A stretch of DNA of 57,746 nucleotides from Secundilactobacillus paracollinoides DSM 15502 = JCM 11969 (GTDB lineage: Bacteria > Bacillota > Bacilli > Lactobacillales > Lactobacillaceae): contig NZ_BBAG01000014.1 of assembly GCF_001311135.1 (NCBI RefSeq), positions 1 through 57,746 of the forward strand, in the 5' to 3' direction. Within the stretch, counting starts at the first letter, position 1; each line of letters begins with the position of its first letter. Made by a program: the position numbers and the translations under genes. Positions 9,755-19,461 of the stretch are shown here, in pieces. The notes under the pieces are model-generated. The model did not search any database, was not told the origin of the DNA, and was given only the letters and a program-made list of their open reading frames with translations.

Positions 9755-10831
9755 ATGCACTGGTTAGCTGATCTACTCGCCGCAATCGGGGTGGTGCTCA
9801 ATGGGCTGCCCCAAGGTATCATGGCAATGACCCTTGGATTCGCGGTTTTCCCAACGAGTTTTTCATTCATTTTAGCATCGGCAGTCAACGGCGCGTTCGG
9901 GTCCGTTGCGCCAATTTCATTTCAGGCCGAGTCACTGGCGTTAACGGGTAACCTTGGACGCACATTCCGTGAGCGAACATCCATTATTTTCGGTGGGTCC
10001 ATCATCATGTTAGTGATTGGGCTGACGGGCTCGCTATCCAAAATCGTGAGCCTTTTGGGGAATGACATTATGTCCGGCATGATGGCAGGGGTCGGCATTA
10101 TGCTGGCTAAGATTGCCATCGACATGACCAAAACAGAGAAACGAACGGGTTGGTTATCGATTGCGGTCGCGGTTGTCACCTATATCCTGACCAAGGATCT
10201 CGTGTGGACGATTGTCCTGTCAGTTGTCTTGTCTAGCCTTTACGCGGCGTTCGGTGAGCATTATCGCGCTGATCTGCCGGAACATGTAACTGCCCGGCGG
10301 TTCTTTTTATCGAAGCCGATTGTGAATCGAAATGTGATTCGTGGCGCGCTGAGTCTAGCGTGCCTGAACATCGGCGCAAACATTTCCTACGGGCTGATCA
10401 CCGGACAAATGACTGGTATCAAACCGAATCCCGTTAACTTGAACTTACTAACGAGCACGCAGGCTTTGGCAGATATGGGCACTAGTCTGTTGGGCGGGGC
10501 GCCCGTTGAAAGTATTATTTCCGCAACCGCAAGTGCCCCAGAACCCGTGATTGCCGGTATTATGATGATGCTGATCATGGCCGTTATTTTGTTGGTGGGC
10601 TGGTTGCCAAAAATCGGTCGCTATGTGCCGAGCGCTTCTATTGCCGGGTTCTTGTTCATTCTTGGCGCGGTTGTGATCTTTCCAGAAGACGCGGCTGCGG
10701 CCCTGGGCGGTGCGCACATCATGGTACCGGCCATCACACTTGTTGTGACTGCGGTCTTCGATCCATTTGCCGGTTTGATGACTGGTGCTGTGTTGAAATT
10801 TGTCTTGCCACTTGTTGGCTTAGGAGTGTAA
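9755..10831 (+). CDS. Nucleobase-type membrane permease (NCS2/SulP-like fold)
   Basis: Intact 358-residue membrane protein with about ten hydrophobic segments; the start is set by AGGAGG at 9743-9748. The N-terminal part (LPQGIMAMTLGFAVFPTSF, then VNGAFGSVAPISFQAESLAL) resembles bacterial xanthine/uracil-like permeases. It is only 3 bases upstream of a phosphoribosyltransferase, so a purine or related base is the inferred substrate: uptake followed by salvage. No purine riboswitch was seen upstream. The substrate is not determined. Confidence 0.7.
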   Translation: MHWLADLLAAIGVVLNGLPQGIMAMTLGFAVFPTSFSFILASAVNGAFGSVAPISFQAESLALTGNLGRTFRERTSIIFGGSIIMLVIGLTGSLSKIVSLLGNDIMSGMMAGVGIMLAKIAIDMTKTEKRTGWLSIAVAVVTYILTKDLVWTIVLSVVLSSLYAAFGEHYRADLPEHVTARRFFLSKPIVNRNVIRGALSLACLNIGANISYGLITGQMTGIKPNPVNLNLLTSTQALADMGTSLLGGAPVESIISATASAPEPVIAGIMMMLIMAVILLVGWLPKIGRYVPSASIAGFLFILGAVVIFPEDAAAALGGAHIMVPAITLVVTAVFDPFAGLMTGAVLKFVLPLVGLGV

Positions 10832-10834
10832 AAA

Positions 10835-11377
10835 ATGACCGAGACGTATGACTTAAAACTAGGGCCGTTGACCCGCAAATTACCGTTGATTCCGATTAAT
10901 GATCAGGTGACCATTGCGTCGTTCGTTTTGTTAGGCGACGCCGAGTTGACGCATTACGCGGCGGAACAGTTGGCGAAACGTGTGGCGGATGTCGACTTCG
11001 ACTACATTGTCACCATTGAAAGTAAGGGCATTCCGTTGGCTCAAGAGCTTAGCTGGCTGACGCATCACGACCGCTATATCGTTTTACGGAAGTCTGAGAA
11101 GGATTACATGGTTGATCCAATTGACATGCCCGTCAGTTCGATTACAACCAGTGCCGACCAGAAATTGGTACTGGATGGGACGGATGCTAAACTGTTGGCG
11201 GGGAAGCGTGTGCTTATTGTCGATGATGTGATCAGCAGCGGCGGGTCAATTGAGACCGCACATCAGCTACTAGATCAGGTTGGCGCCAAAGTGGTTAAGC
11301 AGCTGGCGATTCTGGCTGAAGGGGATGCTGCTGACCGCGAAGACATCCACTTTTTGGGGAAGCTGCCTTTATTTTAG
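10835..11377 (+). CDS. Adenine-phosphoribosyltransferase-like enzyme
   Basis: 180-residue type I phosphoribosyltransferase. The PRPP-binding loop VLIVDDVISSGGS lies near residue 125; an upstream IESKGIPLAQELSW and YIVLRKSEKDYM match the apt/xpt/PurR-like fold. It would join a nucleobase and PRPP in purine salvage. It starts 3 bases after the permease stop, in the same operon. The stop TAG at 11375-11377 is also the first triplet of a degenerate hairpin-repeat remnant. Which base is used cannot be read from the sequence. Confidence 0.8.
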   Translation: MTETYDLKLGPLTRKLPLIPINDQVTIASFVLLGDAELTHYAAEQLAKRVADVDFDYIVTIESKGIPLAQELSWLTHHDRYIVLRKSEKDYMVDPIDMPVSSITTSADQKLVLDGTDAKLLAGKRVLIVDDVISSGGSIETAHQLLDQVGAKVVKQLAILAEGDAADREDIHFLGKLPLF

Positions 11378-11412
11378 AGAGTGGCCGGAAACGGTAGCCG
11401 AGAAAGTCCCAA
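11375..11412 (+). repeat. Stop-fused hairpin repeat, degenerate copy
   Basis: Begins with the stop of the phosphoribosyltransferase gene as TAGAGAGTGG. It then jumps to a sequence like the repeat's 3' tail (GGAAACGGTAGCCGAGAAAG), without the long stem. Compatible with internal deletion of a full element. Confidence 0.5.
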
Positions 11413-11472
11413 AAAAAGGAGACTTAGGCGGTTCCTCCAAATGTAGAAGAGCCACTTAATACCTCAAAATAA

Positions 11473-11868
11473 TTAACTATTCATCAAAATCAAGCTCACA
11501 ATTGCTAATAGAACACCAATCGCATTCTTAACCGTAAATCCCTGGTGAAAAACAACGATCACGATCGGAATCAGAATAACGGTCATCGCCATGTTAACGG
11601 TCACGGCCGTGGTGCCCGCTGACCACCCAACCTTATAACAGAGGATGTAGCCGAATTCAATGAAGATAATGGCCAACCCCATGGTGACCGATGCGATGTT
11701 GAGTTGTTTCACATTGGTAACGATGGTGTGGTGATGACTGAGGAAAAATAAGATCAATGATCCGACTAGCGCAACGGCGTAAGTGACCACCACGGAAAAG
11801 AGGGGGTCAACCTTACTGGAAACGCTGCGTGCGGACAGGTGATAGCCTGCATTTGCGATGATGGTCAT
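11473..11868 (-). CDS. Small multidrug-resistance/EamA-like membrane protein
   Basis: 131 residues with four or five hydrophobic segments, resembling half-size EamA/DMT or SMR transporters. ATG 11868 has no ribosome site. The frame stays open upstream to a point just after GAAAGGACC, so translation may begin about ten codons earlier at a non-ATG codon (CTG, 11896-11898), giving N-terminal TTAYFWPLIM. Alternatively the true start codon carries a base error. Substrate unknown. It converges on the preceding phosphoribosyltransferase operon. Confidence 0.65.
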   Translation of the reverse strand: MTIIANAGYHLSARSVSSKVDPLFSVVVTYAVALVGSLILFFLSHHHTIVTNVKQLNIASVTMGLAIIFIEFGYILCYKVGWSAGTTAVTVNMAMTVILIPIVIVVFHQGFTVKNAIGVLLAIVSLILMNS

Positions 11869-11963
11869 GATAAGCGGCCAGAAGTATGCCGTAGTCAGGG
11901 TCCTTTCAAATGAAGTGTTGTCTTTATTATAGCTTCAAATGAGGATTGACTGGTTGGCAAAAC

Positions 11964-12005
11964 GAAAAAACACCCTGACTCAGTTTGAGCCAAGGGTGTT
12001 TTTGT
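11964..12005 (-). terminator. Terminator of the BspA/DUF5776 protein gene
   Basis: AAAAACACCCT (11966-11976) pairs with AGGGTGTTTTT (11993-12003). On the minus strand the stem is followed by a T run, 14 bases after the stop at 12019. Confidence 0.85.
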
Positions 12006-12018
12006 GTGATTAAATAGG

Positions 12019-14580
12019 TTATTTAACTGCCTTTACTAAGGCTGAGTTACCACTAATGTAGCCGCCAGCAACCTTGTAACGCAACGCATTACCTTTGTGC
12101 TGAGCGCGACCATTGGAGTAGTCCCACTTTTGAACGGTGAAGACGTGCTTCGTTGAATAGTGCTTGATCTTGTGAGTCAAATTCTTGTCTGAATAGAGAT
12201 TTAACGCTCCACGGTTGGCGACCTTAGCCGGGAAAGTCGGCTTGGTTGGCGACGTCCATTGCTTGTTGCCGCTGATGTAGGTACCGTTGGTTAACTGGTA
12301 ACGGGTGGTAAGGCCGCTCTTGATCACTTTGGTCACCTTAACTGCGGTCCCTTGCTTGAGCAACGTTGCCCGGTGTGATTTGTTGAAGGTCTGTGTCTTG
12401 TAGGCGTAGGTGCCAGCAGGGTTGATCACGTAAAGCTTGCTGTAGCCACCTTGCCAGTAAAGTGGGGCAGTGTAGCTGTCGTTCGCCGTGATGTACCCCT
12501 TCTTGCCAGACTCAGTTGTGACCTTGTACCGCAATACACCGTTGGCTGATTTTGCCGTGCCGTTAATGGTGAAAATTGGGGCGTAGATGCGCGTCTTTTT
12601 GGCGTAACCGGTCACACGATTTTTAGTCGAGAACGTTGGCTTGCTGTAAAGGTTGAGTGCCTTTTTAGCGTAGACCTTTTCACCGATTGAAGCGGTATTT
12701 GCTGACGTTGTCGTTTCAGTATCAGTACCAGTTGCTGTGCCCGTGGTGCTTGAACTGGACGAGCTGCTTGATGAAACGTTGTTTGCGGATGAGCTGCCTG
12801 TGTCGGTGCCACCGTTGCCGGTTGTGCCGTTGTTACCAGTGCCGCCATTGTTGTTTGATGAACTGCCGGTACCGGTGGGGGTGTTGCCGTTTGATGAACT
12901 GTTTGAGTCAGATGAGCTGTTGCCGTCGGAGGAGCTATTCGAATCTGATGAACTACTGCTGTCTGACGAGCTGTCACTGCTTGATGAACTGCTGTCTGCT
13001 GGTGCGCTGACCGTTAAGTGGGCAACGGCACTGTAGGTGTTTGTGCCATCGTTATAGGTAATGTCAACTTCGTATGTGCCCGGCGTATTCGTATCAGGCG
13101 TGCCATCTGGATAAGTGATCTTTAAGCTGCCGTCACTCGCTGCAGTAGCAGGATCAACCGAATTGCCGTTTGCATCGGTAATCGAGCTGATGTAGGAAGC
13201 TGCGTCTGGAAGAGTAGCACCTGGATCGATGGTCTGGTCTTGTGGTGTGACGGTATCTGCACCGTTGTTGACTGTGACGGTGTAGGTACCGCCGTAACCG
13301 CCTGGCAGTGAGCTGCCGAAGAAATTACCAAACCCAAAGCTAAAACTGGTGACACTTGGATCCACAGTAAAAGTTTGCGTTGTTTGGTTATAGGTGACAC
13401 CAGTGCCTTTGATACCACTCACAGCAATCTGATTAACTTGTGATTCCCCGCCAACATTAAGCGTGATGAGTTGAGAAAGCGGCAGTTGTAGACCGCCAGT
13501 GGTACTGGTTATTAGTGCTTGACCAGTGGTTGGAGTTGTTGAGGCCGTTTTTGTTGGTGACTGAGATCCTAAAGCACTGGAACCATAAGTCACATCAGCA
13601 GGAAGGGTAATATCATTCAATGCATTATCAGCCAAAGCCATTTGACCCATGATGGTTAGAACTGTTCCACCGTCAAATTTTGTCATAAATTGTGTATTAG
13701 AACTTGTGTTCATGAAAGCGTTAGCACCTAACGAAACGACAGAATCCGGTAATATAACTTGACCAATTTGGGTCTGCATGAAGGCACCTTGGCCAATGCT
13801 GAGTAGATTTGTAGCTTGAGACATGTCTAAAGTTGTAATCGGCTTTGCAACCGCAAAAGCCTTACTGAGGATACTTGTGACCTTGTAAGTTGTGCCGTTA
13901 TAGTCAACGGTAGCTGGAATTGACAGGCTGGTGCCTTTTTTTGCAGCCGCCGTTCCACCGCTGATGTAAGCAATATTATCGCCGCTATCACCAGTAAAAA
14001 CTTTATAGATGATGCCCTGGCTATCAGTATAGGTTTGTGCGTTTCCTGGAACCGTTGCGCTTGCCGAGTAAGAGAACAGCATGTATTCAGCACCGTTAAA
14101 GTATACCCAACCAGATACCGCAGCACCCTCATAGCCCATGTTTGTTGATTGGTTGTATCTGACATCAATGACGCCAGCAGCCACTGCGGCATTAATTTGA
14201 TCTGCAGTCAACGCTTGAGCATCAGTGCTGTCTCCAACAGTTCCTTGTGCCGAAATGAAGTCAGAGGCTTGTATTGTATGACCAATCGGCACTGACATAA
14301 CATAGTTAAGGGTACCATCTGAGCCGACAGTACTGCTTGGTGTCACGGTACCACCTTCAGAAATACTCGTTACAGTAATGGACTGGCCATCATAGGTAAA
14401 CGTGTTGTTCGAGTCTGCTTTTGCCACAGTTGGTTTAGTTAACGATGTGTTGTTCAACCCTAATTTGTGGCCCAACTGCGTCGATCCGAGTTCCCCAGCA
14501 CCCAGTATCGAAGCGCTTACCAAAGTGACTAAACCGACTTTCCCCGCAATCCTAATTGTTGCTGTTTTGTGTTTCATCAT
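12019..14580 (-). CDS. Secreted wall protein: BspA-like leucine-rich region, Ig-like domain, Ser-rich linker, two DUF5776 repeats
   Basis: Intact, 853 residues. A signal peptide (IAGKVGLVTLVSASILGAGE) is followed by a BspA/LRR_5-type region around residues 200-340 (ITTLDMSQATNLLSIGQGAF, IGQVILPDSVVSLGANAF). Next comes an Ig-like domain ending TYEVDITYNDGTNTYSA, and a long Ser/Asp/Asn linker near 540-640. Two C-terminal SH3-like DUF5776 units follow (YAKKALNLYSKPTFS; NRGALNLYSDKNLTHK). There is no LPXTG signal, so the DUF5776 repeats probably hold it on the wall non-covalently. BspA-type repeats often bind host or matrix proteins. The start has a GGGGGAA ribosome site. Confidence 0.85.
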   Translation of the reverse strand: MMKHKTATIRIAGKVGLVTLVSASILGAGELGSTQLGHKLGLNNTSLTKPTVAKADSNNTFTYDGQSITVTSISEGGTVTPSSTVGSDGTLNYVMSVPIGHTIQASDFISAQGTVGDSTDAQALTADQINAAVAAGVIDVRYNQSTNMGYEGAAVSGWVYFNGAEYMLFSYSASATVPGNAQTYTDSQGIIYKVFTGDSGDNIAYISGGTAAAKKGTSLSIPATVDYNGTTYKVTSILSKAFAVAKPITTLDMSQATNLLSIGQGAFMQTQIGQVILPDSVVSLGANAFMNTSSNTQFMTKFDGGTVLTIMGQMALADNALNDITLPADVTYGSSALGSQSPTKTASTTPTTGQALITSTTGGLQLPLSQLITLNVGGESQVNQIAVSGIKGTGVTYNQTTQTFTVDPSVTSFSFGFGNFFGSSLPGGYGGTYTVTVNNGADTVTPQDQTIDPGATLPDAASYISSITDANGNSVDPATAASDGSLKITYPDGTPDTNTPGTYEVDITYNDGTNTYSAVAHLTVSAPADSSSSSSDSSSDSSSSSDSNSSSDGNSSSDSNSSSNGNTPTGTGSSSNNNGGTGNNGTTGNGGTDTGSSSANNVSSSSSSSSSTTGTATGTDTETTTSANTASIGEKVYAKKALNLYSKPTFSTKNRVTGYAKKTRIYAPIFTINGTAKSANGVLRYKVTTESGKKGYITANDSYTAPLYWQGGYSKLYVINPAGTYAYKTQTFNKSHRATLLKQGTAVKVTKVIKSGLTTRYQLTNGTYISGNKQWTSPTKPTFPAKVANRGALNLYSDKNLTHKIKHYSTKHVFTVQKWDYSNGRAQHKGNALRYKVAGGYISGNSALVKAVK

Positions 14581-14870
14581 AATTCCCCCGAATTATACAT
14601 ATTTTTGGATTAAGTTTACTTCTCCAGTAATCCTAGAAATAATGTTAACTTAGGAAAAATTTAAAAGCAATTAAAGGAAACCGGTAAAAATAATGTTCAA
14701 CAGTTCAACGATAATTGATGCAAATCGGGGTAAATAGTGGGTGAGTTAGTGATAGTTATGTTGGGGTTTTAAGATGGTTACACACTAGTATTTGGTGAGG
14801 GTGTTGTGAATTATATTATTTTGAATTTTGTCATTTAATAGTATAGAAATGGGTAGTTATGGTTTGGTAA

Positions 14871-14940
14871 ACAAGAACAGGCCTCCTCACCGAAAATGAT
14901 GGTGAGGAGGCCTGTTCTTGTATGCATTTGGTATGCAGTT
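14871..14940. terminator. Perfect 21-bp hairpin plus a second small hairpin
   Basis: Bases 14871-14891 pair perfectly with 14901-14921 around a 9-base loop. TGCAT/ATGCA follows and then GTTTTTTG. It lies beyond the oppA-side repeat in a gene-free stretch. Termination in either direction is the simplest role, but the long stem itself lacks an adjacent T run. Confidence 0.6.
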
Positions 14941-14969
14941 TTTTGAATGGTTTTTTACTGTTGAAAGTT

Positions 14970-15101
14970 ACATAGCTGAAACGTGCTCCACAAGGCTGAG
15001 GCTCCTGCATAAGCAACTTCCGGCACAAAATCCCAAGCCCAGGGATTTTATGCCGAAAGTTACTTATGCTCCGCCCTCAAAACGCCTTGTTCCGCACTCT
15101 A
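14970..15101 (-). repeat. Stop-fused hairpin repeat downstream of oppA
   Basis: On the minus strand the element opens with the oppA stop: TAGAGTGCGGAACAAGGCG. Clamp GTGC/GCAC, internal loop GGA/GGA, stem ACAAGGC/GCCTTGT, then a long apical hairpin with G-U pairs. The clamp and stem differ from other copies by paired substitutions. Confidence 0.9.
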
Positions 15102-16724
15102 CTTCGTATAAGCCTCCTTCAAATTCCAGTTGGCACCGGCTGAATTATAGATCCAGCCCTTAAATGAACTGCTGATCATCCACGGTGATCCTGATTGATA
15201 GAGTGGGGTGATACCTTGGTCCTTCAACAGGATGTTTTGCGCCTTGACCATGTCGTTCCAACGCGCTTCTGGGTCGTTGGCGTCCGTTGTTGAGGAGGCC
15301 TTAATCAACTTGTCGTATGTCTTGTTTGACCACTGTGGCTGGTTACTTGCGTTGTTGGTGGTCAAAATGTTCAGGAAGGTGATTGGGTCTGAGAAATCAG
15401 CGAACCAGTCTGACAAGGTCATCTGGAAGTTATGTTGTGATTGCTCAGCTAATACCGTTTGTGACGGAATGTTCTTATCCGTTATCTTCAGGCCTGGCAA
15501 ATTCTTTTCCAAAGTACTTTGCAGGTACTGGGTAACTTGTTCAGTGTCCGAAGAATTACCAGCTAACAGTGTGATGTGCGGGTTCGAAATCCCAGTCTCT
15601 TTCAGACCTTCCTTCCAAAGTTTTTTAGCTTCGGTTGGGTTGTACTTCATGGAAGCAGGGGTGGTGGCATCAGATGTAAAATCTTTTCCCGTCTTCGGGT
15701 TAACGGCCAGGCCCTTTGAAACGAAACTCCCGTTATTAAACGACCCATCGCCTAAGACCTTTTGCGTCAGGGTATTTCGGTTAACGGCCATCGAAATGGC
15801 TTCCCGAATCTTCAGGTTCTTAAACAGCTTCATTTTTTGGTTCAATGAAAGGTAGTAAGAACTTGATGTTGGCAAATTCGTCAACGCTTTGTTGTTCTTC
15901 AAGTTCTTGGACTGATTCCCAGTAATGTTGGTGGCAATCAATTTCTTCGAGTTGTATTGGTTCAAGCCGGTTTGCGGGTCCTTTGTGACCTGGTAGTTGA
16001 TCGTGTTGAGTTTGACATGTTTTTTGTCCCAATACGTGTTATTCTTCGTCAACTTCCATGCTGTACTGGTCCCGTTCCAGCTGGAGAGCTTAAACGGGCC
16101 ATCGTAGACCATTTTGTCACTGCGCGTCCCATACTTAGCACCATACTTCTCGACCACTTTTTGATCCTGTGGGAAGAAGACTGGGAACCCAAGCAAGAGT
16201 TTGAAATAGGGAATCTGTTGTTCAAGGGTGATCTTCAATTTGTATTTCCCCAAAGCCTTGATTCCTAGAGTACTGGCTGCCTTTTTACTATCCTGAATGG
16301 CATCTGCGTTCTTGATACCACTAAAAAGATATCCATATTGGGACTTCGTTTTTGGATCAACGGTCCGTTGCCACGAGTAAACAAAGTCGTGGGCGGTCAC
16401 GGTGTCGCCGTTACTCCACTTTACCCCGTGACGAAGGGTGATCGTGTAAGTCTTACCATCCTTTGACTTGGTCAGCGTCTTCGCGATTGCCTTTTCCGTC
16501 TTACTATTTTTGCCAAGACGGTACAGGCCTTCCTCGGTATTGTTTAACATGTTAAACGTTCCCAGTGCAGTAGATTTTGACAGATCCATTGTTGAAATCT
16601 CACTATCAGTCGAAAGCGTGATCGACTTACTTTTGGAACTAGAACTACTGTTAGAACAGGCTGCCAACAATAACGCCGCACCAGCAACACCAACTGTCGC
16701 TAGCCATTTATGCTTAACGTTCAT
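15099..16724 (-). CDS. oppA: Oligopeptide ABC transporter substrate-binding lipoprotein
   Basis: 541-residue extracellular peptide-binding lipoprotein (SBP family 5). The signal peptide ends in the lipobox LLAAC, followed by a Ser-rich tether. Family blocks include LRHGVKWSNGDTVTAHDFVYS and the C-terminal YQSGSPWMISSSFKGW. The start at 16724 has GAGGAGG upstream; ATG 16751 is in frame but lies before that ribosome site. Permease and ATPase genes are not adjacent, so it is an orphan binding protein serving a transporter elsewhere. The stop TAG is the first triplet of a hairpin repeat. Confidence 0.93.
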   Translation of the reverse strand: MNVKHKWLATVGVAGAALLLAACSNSSSSSKSKSITLSTDSEISTMDLSKSTALGTFNMLNNTEEGLYRLGKNSKTEKAIAKTLTKSKDGKTYTITLRHGVKWSNGDTVTAHDFVYSWQRTVDPKTKSQYGYLFSGIKNADAIQDSKKAASTLGIKALGKYKLKITLEQQIPYFKLLLGFPVFFPQDQKVVEKYGAKYGTRSDKMVYDGPFKLSSWNGTSTAWKLTKNNTYWDKKHVKLNTINYQVTKDPQTGLNQYNSKKLIATNITGNQSKNLKNNKALTNLPTSSSYYLSLNQKMKLFKNLKIREAISMAVNRNTLTQKVLGDGSFNNGSFVSKGLAVNPKTGKDFTSDATTPASMKYNPTEAKKLWKEGLKETGISNPHITLLAGNSSDTEQVTQYLQSTLEKNLPGLKITDKNIPSQTVLAEQSQHNFQMTLSDWFADFSDPITFLNILTTNNASNQPQWSNKTYDKLIKASSTTDANDPEARWNDMVKAQNILLKDQGITPLYQSGSPWMISSSFKGWIYNSAGANWNLKEAYTK

Positions 16725-17039
16725 AAAAAGGTCCTCCTCACACACATTCACAATGACATCACATAATATTTTAATTTTTCTTTAATGTTAGATTACCACA
16801 CATTTGAGAATTGTTAAGCAGTAAAATAATAAAAATTTACAGTATTCAGTGTTGTAGGCCTATTAAATGGCTTGAATTCGGTATTTATTGGGTAAATATT
16901 CATTATTTAATATTAAAAGAATATTAGGAGGGTGCTGATGTGATTTGAGGCAGTATTTGGTTAAACATGTTTCATGGGTAGGGGATTGCAATGTGCGGAG
17001 ACTGGGAAATGCTAGGTTGGATAGTGCTTTTTTGCGTTT

Positions 17040-17435
17040 TATTGGGTTTGATTTGCAGTGTTAGGCAATCGAGTCTGAACTAGTTTCGCGGAGCGTGGGT
17101 TAACGGGGAGGATACTCTGACCAAAAGTCAGGTAGTTCTATGTTGTCCCATACTAATAAGAGGTAATTGTGATGTGGTTCTCGGCAATCGTGCGGAAACG
17201 AGTTCCGCAAGGCACGGGGCTAACGTGTAGTGGACGATGACCAAAAAGTCAGGTAGCTCTATGTCGGTTCATTCTAATGAGAAGTAATAGTGATGTGGTT
17301 CTCGGCAACCGTGTCTAAACGAGTTTCGCAAGGCACGGGGCTAACGTGTAAGTGACTCTGACCAAAAGTCAGGACCGGACTTTTCGGTCAGAGTCACTTA
17401 CACACCGCCCCTGACCCGCCTTGCTCCACTCTCTA
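17040..17435 (-). repeat. Hairpin repeat with two tandem ~120-bp partial units, upstream of lacL
   Basis: Full copy on the minus strand from 17435 (TAGAGAGTGGAGCAAGGCGG). Clamp GAGT/ACTC, loop GGA/GAA, stem GCAAGGC/GCCTTGC. Beyond it, towards 17040, the tail half recurs in two roughly 120-bp units that share CGCAAGGCACGGGGCTAACG. Here no gene ends at the TAG: the copy sits between divergent oppA and lacL. Confidence 0.8.
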
Positions 17436-17471
17436 CTAGTAATTTTTTACTAAAAAGTTTATCATATTAAA

Positions 17472-17485
17472 TGTAAGCGCTTCAT
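17472..17485 (+). promoter_or_regulatory. Probable catabolite-responsive element of lacLM
   Basis: TGTAAGCGCTTCAT is close to the CcpA site TGWAANCGNTNWCA, with one base short in the right half. It is placed about 80 bases before lacL, fitting glucose repression of lactose use. Confidence 0.55.
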
Positions 17486-17565
17486 CATTTCTTGAAAGAG
17501 GTGGTGAAACGTCACATCCAAGTCGTTTAGTTTCTCACACTAGAGATATAAAGGGAGGCCTTTTT

Positions 17566-19461
17566 TTGAAAGCAGAAATTAGCTGGCTGGACGATCCGGA
17601 AACGTTTCGGGTGAACCAGTTACCTGCTCGCAGCGACCACCGTGGGTTTCAATCCACGGCGGAAGCGACAACTAGGCAATCGAGCTTAGAACAGTCCTTA
17701 GATGGTGATTGGCAATTTCAATTTGCGCAAACACCACAGGAGCGGCCAGTTGGGTTCTATGACCCGGATTATGACCGGACTCATTTTGATACCATTACTG
17801 TCCCCGGTCACATTGAGATTGCCGGATACGGACAGTTAAAATACATTAACACGACCTATCCGTGGGAAGGTAAAGACTTCCGGCGGCCAGCGTATGCGCT
17901 GGGTGATGGCGATACCGGTAAGGGCATGTTTAGTGAAGGTGAAGATAACACGGTTGGCGCCTATGTCACCAACTTTATCCTGAACCCTGCTTTGCGTGAT
18001 AAGCGGGTAATCGTGCAGTTTGACGGTGTTGAAGAAGCGATGTATCTCTGGCTCAACGGGCAATTTGTCGGCTACGCTGAAGATAGTTTTTCCCGGTCTG
18101 AATTTGATCTGACGCCGTACCTGAAAGACGGCGAGAATCTGATGGCGGTCGAAGTCTTTAAACGCAGTACTGCAGCGTTTATTGAGGACCAGGATATGTT
18201 CCGGTTCTCCGGTATTTTCCGTAGTGTCCGGTTGGTTGGCAAACCAGCTGTCTTCCTAGAAGACCTGGCGATTCGACCTGATGTTTCAGCTGATTACACC
18301 GACGGCAAGCTGAATTTGGCGCTTAAACTGTCACAAACGGACGACGCACCAGCCGCTGAGATCCGCGTCAAGGTCACGGATGGCGACGGGCGGGAAGTCT
18401 TATCACTCACGAAGCCAGCAGCTGAATCAGTGACATTTGAAAATAACGTCTTCAAAAAGGTCCATTTGTGGAATCACATGGATCCTTATCTGTACCATCT
18501 ACAAATTGAACTCACAACAACGGATGGGACGACACTTGAGGTCGTGCCATATGACTTTGGCTTCCGTAAGGTTGAACTCAAAAACAAGATCATGCTCTTA
18601 AACGGTAACCGGATCATTATTAACGGTGTCAATCGGCATGAATGGGATGCAAAACGGGGCCGCGCTGTGACGGATGAAGATATGCATTACGACATGCAGG
18701 TCTTTCATGATAACAACATCAACGCGGTTCGGACGTGTCACTATCCAGACCAAATTCCGTGGTACTTCCTGTGTGACCACGAGGGCATCTACATGATGGC
18801 TGAAAATAATTTGGAATCACATGGTTCCTGGCAGAAAATGGGTGCAGTTGAGCCGTCCTACAACGTACCGGGGTCAGTGCCACAGTGGAAAGCCGCTGTT
18901 ATTGACCGGGCGCGCAGCAACTATGAAGCCTTTAAGAACCACACGGCTGTCCTATTCTGGTCCCTTGGGAACGAATCTTATGCCGGCGATGATATTGCGG
19001 CCATGAATAAATTCTACAAGGACCACGATGACACCCGCTTGACCCACTATGAAGGCGTCTGTCGTAATCGAAAGTACGAGGATCAGATTTCTGACATGGA
19101 ATCCATGATGTATGATCCGCCAGTCGAAATTGCGAAGTATCTTGAAAATGATCCGAAAAAGCCGTTTGTGAACTGTGAATACATGCATGACATGGGCAAT
19201 TCCCTTGGCGGCATGAGTTCCTACGATGCGCTCATTGATAAGTATCCAATGTATCAAGGCGGGTTTATCTGGGATTACATCGACCAAGCGCTGTGGACGG
19301 AAGACGAAGTGACTGGCGAACCAGTGCTTCGTTACGGCGGGGACTTTGATGATCGCCATTCAGATTATGAATTCTCAGGTGACGGACTGTTATTTGCAGA
19401 CCGGACACCAAAGCCAGCAATGCAGGAGGTGAAGTACTACTATGGCAAACACATCAACTAA
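17566..19461 (+). CDS. lacL: Beta-galactosidase large subunit (GH2)
   Basis: 631 residues, normal size for LacL of heterodimeric lactobacillar beta-galactosidases, which hydrolyse lactose in the cytosol. It has the GH2 sugar-binding, Ig-like and barrel regions. The acid/base Glu is in [10 protein letters not shown] near residue 470 and the nucleophile Glu in [11 protein letters not shown] near 537. The start is TTG at 17566, eight bases after AGGGAGG. It overlaps lacM by 20 bases in another frame, the standard arrangement and not a frameshift. A cre-like site lies upstream. Confidence 0.95.
   Translation: MKAEISWLDDPETFRVNQLPARSDHRGFQSTAEATTRQSSLEQSLDGDWQFQFAQTPQERPVGFYDPDYDRTHFDTITVPGHIEIAGYGQLKYINTTYPWEGKDFRRPAYALGDGDTGKGMFSEGEDNTVGAYVTNFILNPALRDKRVIVQFDGVEEAMYLWLNGQFVGYAEDSFSRSEFDLTPYLKDGENLMAVEVFKRSTAAFIEDQDMFRFSGIFRSVRLVGKPAVFLEDLAIRPDVSADYTDGKLNLALKLSQTDDAPAAEIRVKVTDGDGREVLSLTKPAAESVTFENNVFKKVHLWNHMDPYLYHLQIELTTTDGTTLEVVPYDFGFRKVELKNKIMLLNGNRIIINGVNRHEWDAKRGRAVTDEDMHYDMQVFHDNNINAVRTCHYPDQIPWYFLCDHEGIYMMAENNLESHGSWQKMGAVEPSYNVPGSVPQWKAAVIDRARSNYEAFKNHTAVLFWSLGNESYAGDDIAAMNKFYKDHDDTRLTHYEGVCRNRKYEDQISDMESMMYDPPVEIAKYLENDPKKPFVNCEYMHDMGNSLGGMSSYDALIDKYPMYQGGFIWDYIDQALWTEDEVTGEPVLRYGGDFDDRHSDYEFSGDGLLFADRTPKPAMQEVKYYYGKHIN

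Noticed and set aside
12687-13036. Cys/Leu-rich or Asp/Glu-rich frames opposite the Ser-rich linker
   Set aside because: Mirror reading of Ser codons in the wall protein; no start signals.
19442-19461. lacL and lacM overlap in different frames, as in a frameshift
   Set aside because: LacL and LacM are naturally separate overlapping genes in lactobacilli; both are full length with own start signals.
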